Assembly: GCA_903866355.1 (NCBI GenBank)
Contig: CAIPNE010000104.1
Location: 1-8,436 of the forward strand
Source: an uncultured Gammaproteobacteria bacterium
GTDB lineage: Bacteria > Pseudomonadota > Gammaproteobacteria > Ga0077536
DNA length: 8,436 nt
Direction of reading: 5' to 3'
In this document: one piece after another, positions 6,974-8,436 of the stretch
How positions within the stretch are numbered: position 1 is the first letter of the stretch
Layout of the letters: every line of letters begins with the position of its first letter
Translations under genes and position numbers: made by a program
Notes under the pieces: generated by a model
What the model was told of the DNA's origin: nothing
The model's input: only the letters and a program-made list of their open reading frames with translations
The model's database searches: none

Positions 6974-7175
6974 ACGCACACGCTTAGGCTGTCGCGCGGC
7001 GCAACGGCCGGCGGGGGTAACCTGACACACTTTGTGTGGCTTCCCTAACCGGGTCATTTGCCCTGTGGCGAGCGTGCGCCTCGATCTCCCAGAGCGCCGT
7101 CTTGCCCGAGGATTACCCTCGGTGCGCGTCCTTTAGGCTGGCCATTCCATGGGCTGGAATGCACGCCCCAGAGGT

Positions 7176-7205
7176 CACCGCACCCGCACGCTGCGGGCAG
7201 CGGTG
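7176..7205. terminator. Strong two-part stem-loop, possible terminator of the hydrolase operon
   Basis: CACCGC (7176-7181) pairs with GCGGTG (7200-7205) and CCCGCA (7183-7188) pairs with TGCGGG (7192-7197), with a CGC loop and small internal bulges. The stem is 12 bp in total and GC-rich. The plus-strand continuation GTTACTTT is only mildly T-rich, so intrinsic termination is uncertain. Confidence 0.35.
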
Positions 7206-7223
7206 GTTACTTTAGGTTGATGA

Positions 7224-7241
7224 GAGCGCCTGACGGCGCTC
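7224..7241. terminator. Stem-loop just beyond the stop of the deazaflavin-type gene
   Basis: GAGCGCC (7224-7230) and GGCGCTC (7235-7241) form a perfect 7-bp stem with a TGAC loop. On the minus strand it begins 7 bases after the TAA stop at 7249, the normal position for a terminator stem, but no T tract follows. Confidence 0.35.
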
Positions 7242-7248
7242 GCGGCAA

Positions 7249-7704
7249 TTACCGAATGGGTTCTAGCAACACGACCGGAATTTCGCGGTCGGTCTTTTCT
7301 TGATATTGGGTGTAGGGAGGGTACATCACGGCCATTTGTTGCCAAATCTGAGCACGTTCCGCGCCGCTGACCACGCGAGCGGTGGCTTCAAATACTTTCT
7401 CCGCCACTTGCACCGTGGCGACATTTCGCGCGAGCAGATTGTGGTACCAACCGGGATGTTTCGGCGCGCCGCCCTTAGAGGCGATGATGGCGTAGCCACC
7501 TTTAAAGTCACCGTACAACAGCGGCATGACGCTGAGCGTTCCGGATTTTGCACCGGTGGTGGTGAGCAGCAACGTGGGCAGGGGGCCAGGTCCGCCGGCG
7601 AACGACGAATCCCATAAATGACCAGCCACGGGATCTTTTAGGTACTGGTCGCGGTGCTGGGCTATCCAGCCAGTGGTGCTGGCTTCAACAATTGGGTCGC
7701 TCAT
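7249..7704 (-). CDS. Nitroreductase/deazaflavin-dependent oxidoreductase family protein (DUF385/Ddn-like)
   Basis: A 151-residue protein with the hallmarks of the split-beta-barrel flavin/deazaflavin nitroreductase family: LLLTTTGAKSGTLSVMPLLY (about 46-65), where TTGAKSG is the phosphate-binding turn, and ASKGGAPKHPGWYHNLLA (about 74-91), the family signature, followed by a short strand with VQV (about 97-99). Mycobacterial relatives use F420, while many proteobacterial members have unknown cofactors (F420, FMN or heme are possible), so the substrate and cofactor are open. Start ATG 7702-7704 has a GAGAAG ribosome-binding site at about the right distance, and the stop TAA is at 7249-7251. 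It is convergent with the hydrolase operon, and nothing links it directly to benzoate metabolism. Confidence 0.88.
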   Translation of the reverse strand: MSDPIVEASTTGWIAQHRDQYLKDPVAGHLWDSSFAGGPGPLPTLLLTTTGAKSGTLSVMPLLYGDFKGGYAIIASKGGAPKHPGWYHNLLARNVATVQVAEKVFEATARVVSGAERAQIWQQMAVMYPPYTQYQEKTDREIPVVLLEPIR

Positions 7705-7734
7705 GGGTTTTCTTCTCTGAAAATTGGGGCCTCA

Positions 7735-7740
7735 ATCATA
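7735..7740 (-). promoter_or_regulatory. Possible -10 box for the deazaflavin-type gene
   Basis: Read on the minus strand this is TATGAT, close to the sigma-70 consensus and about 30 bases upstream of the ATG at 7704. No convincing -35 box lies 16-18 bp further upstream. The preceding gap of about 190 bp supports a promoter somewhere here. Confidence 0.3.
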
Positions 7741-7856
7741 CACAGGGCAGGGGCCGAGCATCATGCCTGCGCGTTTATCTGGCAATTTTGGGGGCAATGT
7801 ACCAGCGGCCACCGCCACGTTTATCGACGAGCGCATGCCGCGCGTCTCACGCCAGC

Positions 7857-7875
7857 GCCGTTGACACCAAACGGC
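7857..7875. terminator. Short inverted repeat downstream of the small membrane-protein ORF
   Basis: GCCGTT (7857-7862) and AACGGC (7870-7875) form a 6-bp stem with a 7-base loop, about 20 bases after the TGA stop at 7896-7898 on the minus strand. There is no T run after it, so a terminator role is only suggested by position. Confidence 0.25.
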
Positions 7876-7895
7876 TCTTGAAGGGTTTAGTCGAC

Positions 7896-8054
7896 TCACC
7901 CGGCCGCGAGGATTTCCGAAATCATCACGCCCGACCCAAGGGCTGCGACCATCAGCACCAGCCCCGGGACGATGCGCACCCTGCGAGAAAATCTTCGGGC
8001 CGAGAAATTCTCAACTCCCGTCAGTTCGAAAAAAACATCGTTCTGCTGTTCCAT
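7896..8054 (-). CDS. Very small predicted single-pass membrane protein, unknown function
   Basis: A 52-residue reading frame from ATG 8052-8054 to TGA 7896-7898. It has an acidic N-terminal part (MEQQNDVFFELTGVENFSA), then a strongly basic patch RRFSRRVR (20-27), then about 21 hydrophobic residues IVPGLVLMVAALGSGVMISEI (28-48), and ends within a few residues. The positive-inside rule predicts a cytosolic N terminus. An AAGG ribosome-binding site lies about 7 bases upstream of the ATG. It follows the Nei-family gene on the same strand with a gap of 57 bases, so cotranscription is possible. I do not recognise the family. The case for a real gene rests on the ribosome-binding site and the coherent membrane-protein layout; short length keeps confidence moderate. 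Confidence 0.5.
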   Translation of the reverse strand: MEQQNDVFFELTGVENFSARRFSRRVRIVPGLVLMVAALGSGVMISEILAAG

Positions 8055-8111
8055 GTGCGCCCTTACGAGGCTCCCGGAGAGAGACTTTAGGCAGTAAGTT
8101 CCCTGGCACGG

Positions 8112-8436
8112 CTAAGCGCTTTGATTCACCTTCTGACAGGTCTCACAAGCGTACATTTTTCGGTTGCCCAACAGCCACGTTACGATCTCGTTGCCGCAAC
8201 GACGACAATGGGATCGCTTGTAGACATTGAGCCGCTCCGAAGCATTCAAACGACTCAGCGGTTTTTCGAACAACTGGTGGTCGACAGTGATGATGCGATT
8301 GTACTTCACCCCGATTTTGAGCAAGTCGGTTGTTAACCGCCACAACGAATCAAAGTGCTCCCGTGCCAGCTCGTTGGACGGAGTCTGCGGATGAATTCCC
8401 AGCAGGAACAAAATCTCCGCCCGGTATACGTTGCCA
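8112..8436 (-). CDS. Fpg/Nei-family DNA glycosylase/AP lyase, C-terminal 107 residues (runs off right edge)
   Basis: The frame is open to the right edge and ends at TAG 8112-8114. It begins with GNVYRAEILFLLGIHP, the conserved helix-two-turn-helix segment of Fpg/Nei base-excision-repair glycosylases, and continues through DLLKIGVKYNRIITVD to a C-terminal zinc finger of form C-x2-C-x16-C-x2-C (first pair in HCRRCG, second in YACETCQK). The Arg in GNRKMYAC corresponds to the zinc-finger Arg that contacts DNA. These enzymes remove oxidised bases and nick the abasic site. The GVKYNRIITV and LNVYKR segments look closer to Nei-type proteins of the Nei1/Nei2 group than to classical Fpg, but the N-terminal catalytic Pro (or Met-Pro) residues lie outside the window, so the subclass is not settled. 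A TTG at 8409-8411 is an internal codon, not the start. Confidence 0.88.
   Translation of the reverse strand, partial: GNVYRAEILFLLGIHPQTPSNELAREHFDSLWRLTTDLLKIGVKYNRIITVDHQLFEKPLSRLNASERLNVYKRSHCRRCGNEIVTWLLGNRKMYACETCQKVNQSA

Larger units (their letters stand above)
6974..7248. other. Gene-free, hairpin-rich interval between convergent genes
   Basis: No credible coding frame covers this 275-base stretch, which separates the plus-strand hydrolase operon from a minus-strand gene. It holds five perfect or near-perfect inverted repeats: CACAC/GTGTG at 7026-7038, CCGAGG/CCTCGG at 7106-7122, CATTCCA/TGGAATG at 7143-7161, a two-part stem at 7176-7205 and GAGCGCC/GGCGCTC at 7224-7241. None is followed by a run of T residues in either direction. 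A related 10-base phrase, CTTTAGGCTG at 7131-7140 and CTTTAGGTTG at 7211-7220, appears twice. It may be a convergent termination zone or a structured RNA. I did not recognise any known RNA family (RNase P, 6S, tmRNA or common riboswitches). Confidence 0.5.

Noticed and set aside
7058..7303. Plus-strand 81-codon frame in the hairpin-rich interval
   Set aside because: Pro/Arg/Ser-rich with no motif, no ribosome-binding site, and it runs into the antisense of the deazaflavin-type gene.
7692..8090. Plus-strand 132-codon frame right of the deazaflavin-type gene
   Set aside because: It overlaps the antisense of two minus-strand frames, has mixed composition and no motif; the minus-strand 52-residue frame is better supported.
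8112..8411. A complete 99-residue gene starting at TTG 8409-8411
   Set aside because: The same frame continues to the window edge with conserved GNVYRAEI residues of the Fpg/Nei family, so it is the end of a longer gene.
1..8436. Search by eye for CRISPR arrays, insertion sequences, tRNA and rRNA genes
   Set aside because: No regularly spaced repeats, transposase motifs, terminal inverted repeats or tRNA-like cloverleaf sequences were seen.

Overview
The window comes from a bacterium of fairly high GC, most likely a beta- or gammaproteobacterium. This is inferred from the box-type benzoate genes and their BoxR-type regulator; no taxonomic marker gene is present. The core of the window is one edge of an aerobic benzoyl-CoA ('box') catabolic locus, arranged as two divergent transcription units around a short AT-rich control region at about 1850-1931.

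Left unit (minus strand): boxR (944-1849), an XRE helix-turn-helix fused to a shikimate-kinase-like domain, is followed 17 bp later by boxC (benzoyl-CoA-dihydrodiol lyase), which runs off the left edge. The rest of the box genes (boxB, boxA, downstream enzymes) presumably lie outside the window on that side.

Right unit (plus strand): a small free-standing flavodoxin-like protein (1932-2408), benzoate-CoA ligase (2455-4014), then two tandem paralogous M14-type zinc metallohydrolases. The first has a signal peptide (4007-5539) and the second does not (5558-6973). Spacing is tight, with an 8-base overlap between ligase and first hydrolase and an 18-base gap between the hydrolases. This suggests one operon of flavodoxin, benzoate activation and two hydrolases under the same control as boxRC. 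The control region holds a perfect 10-bp inverted repeat (1854-1863 / 1878-1887) overlapping good -10 elements on both strands, a natural place for BoxR to repress both directions until benzoyl-CoA accumulates.

The ligase makes benzoyl-CoA, BoxAB (outside) epoxidises it, and BoxC opens the ring. The two hydrolases and the flavodoxin are the parts not explained by the textbook pathway. The hydrolases could liberate benzoate or aromatic acids from amides or peptides, and the flavodoxin could carry electrons to the epoxidase. Both ideas are inference.

Right of the operon, 6974-7248 has no gene but contains five inverted repeats. Then come minus-strand genes of a different character: a deazaflavin/FMN-dependent nitroreductase-family protein (7249-7704), a very small predicted membrane protein (7896-8054), and the C-terminal part of an Fpg/Nei-family DNA glycosylase (8112 to the right edge). 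No mobile elements, CRISPR arrays, tRNA or rRNA genes were seen.
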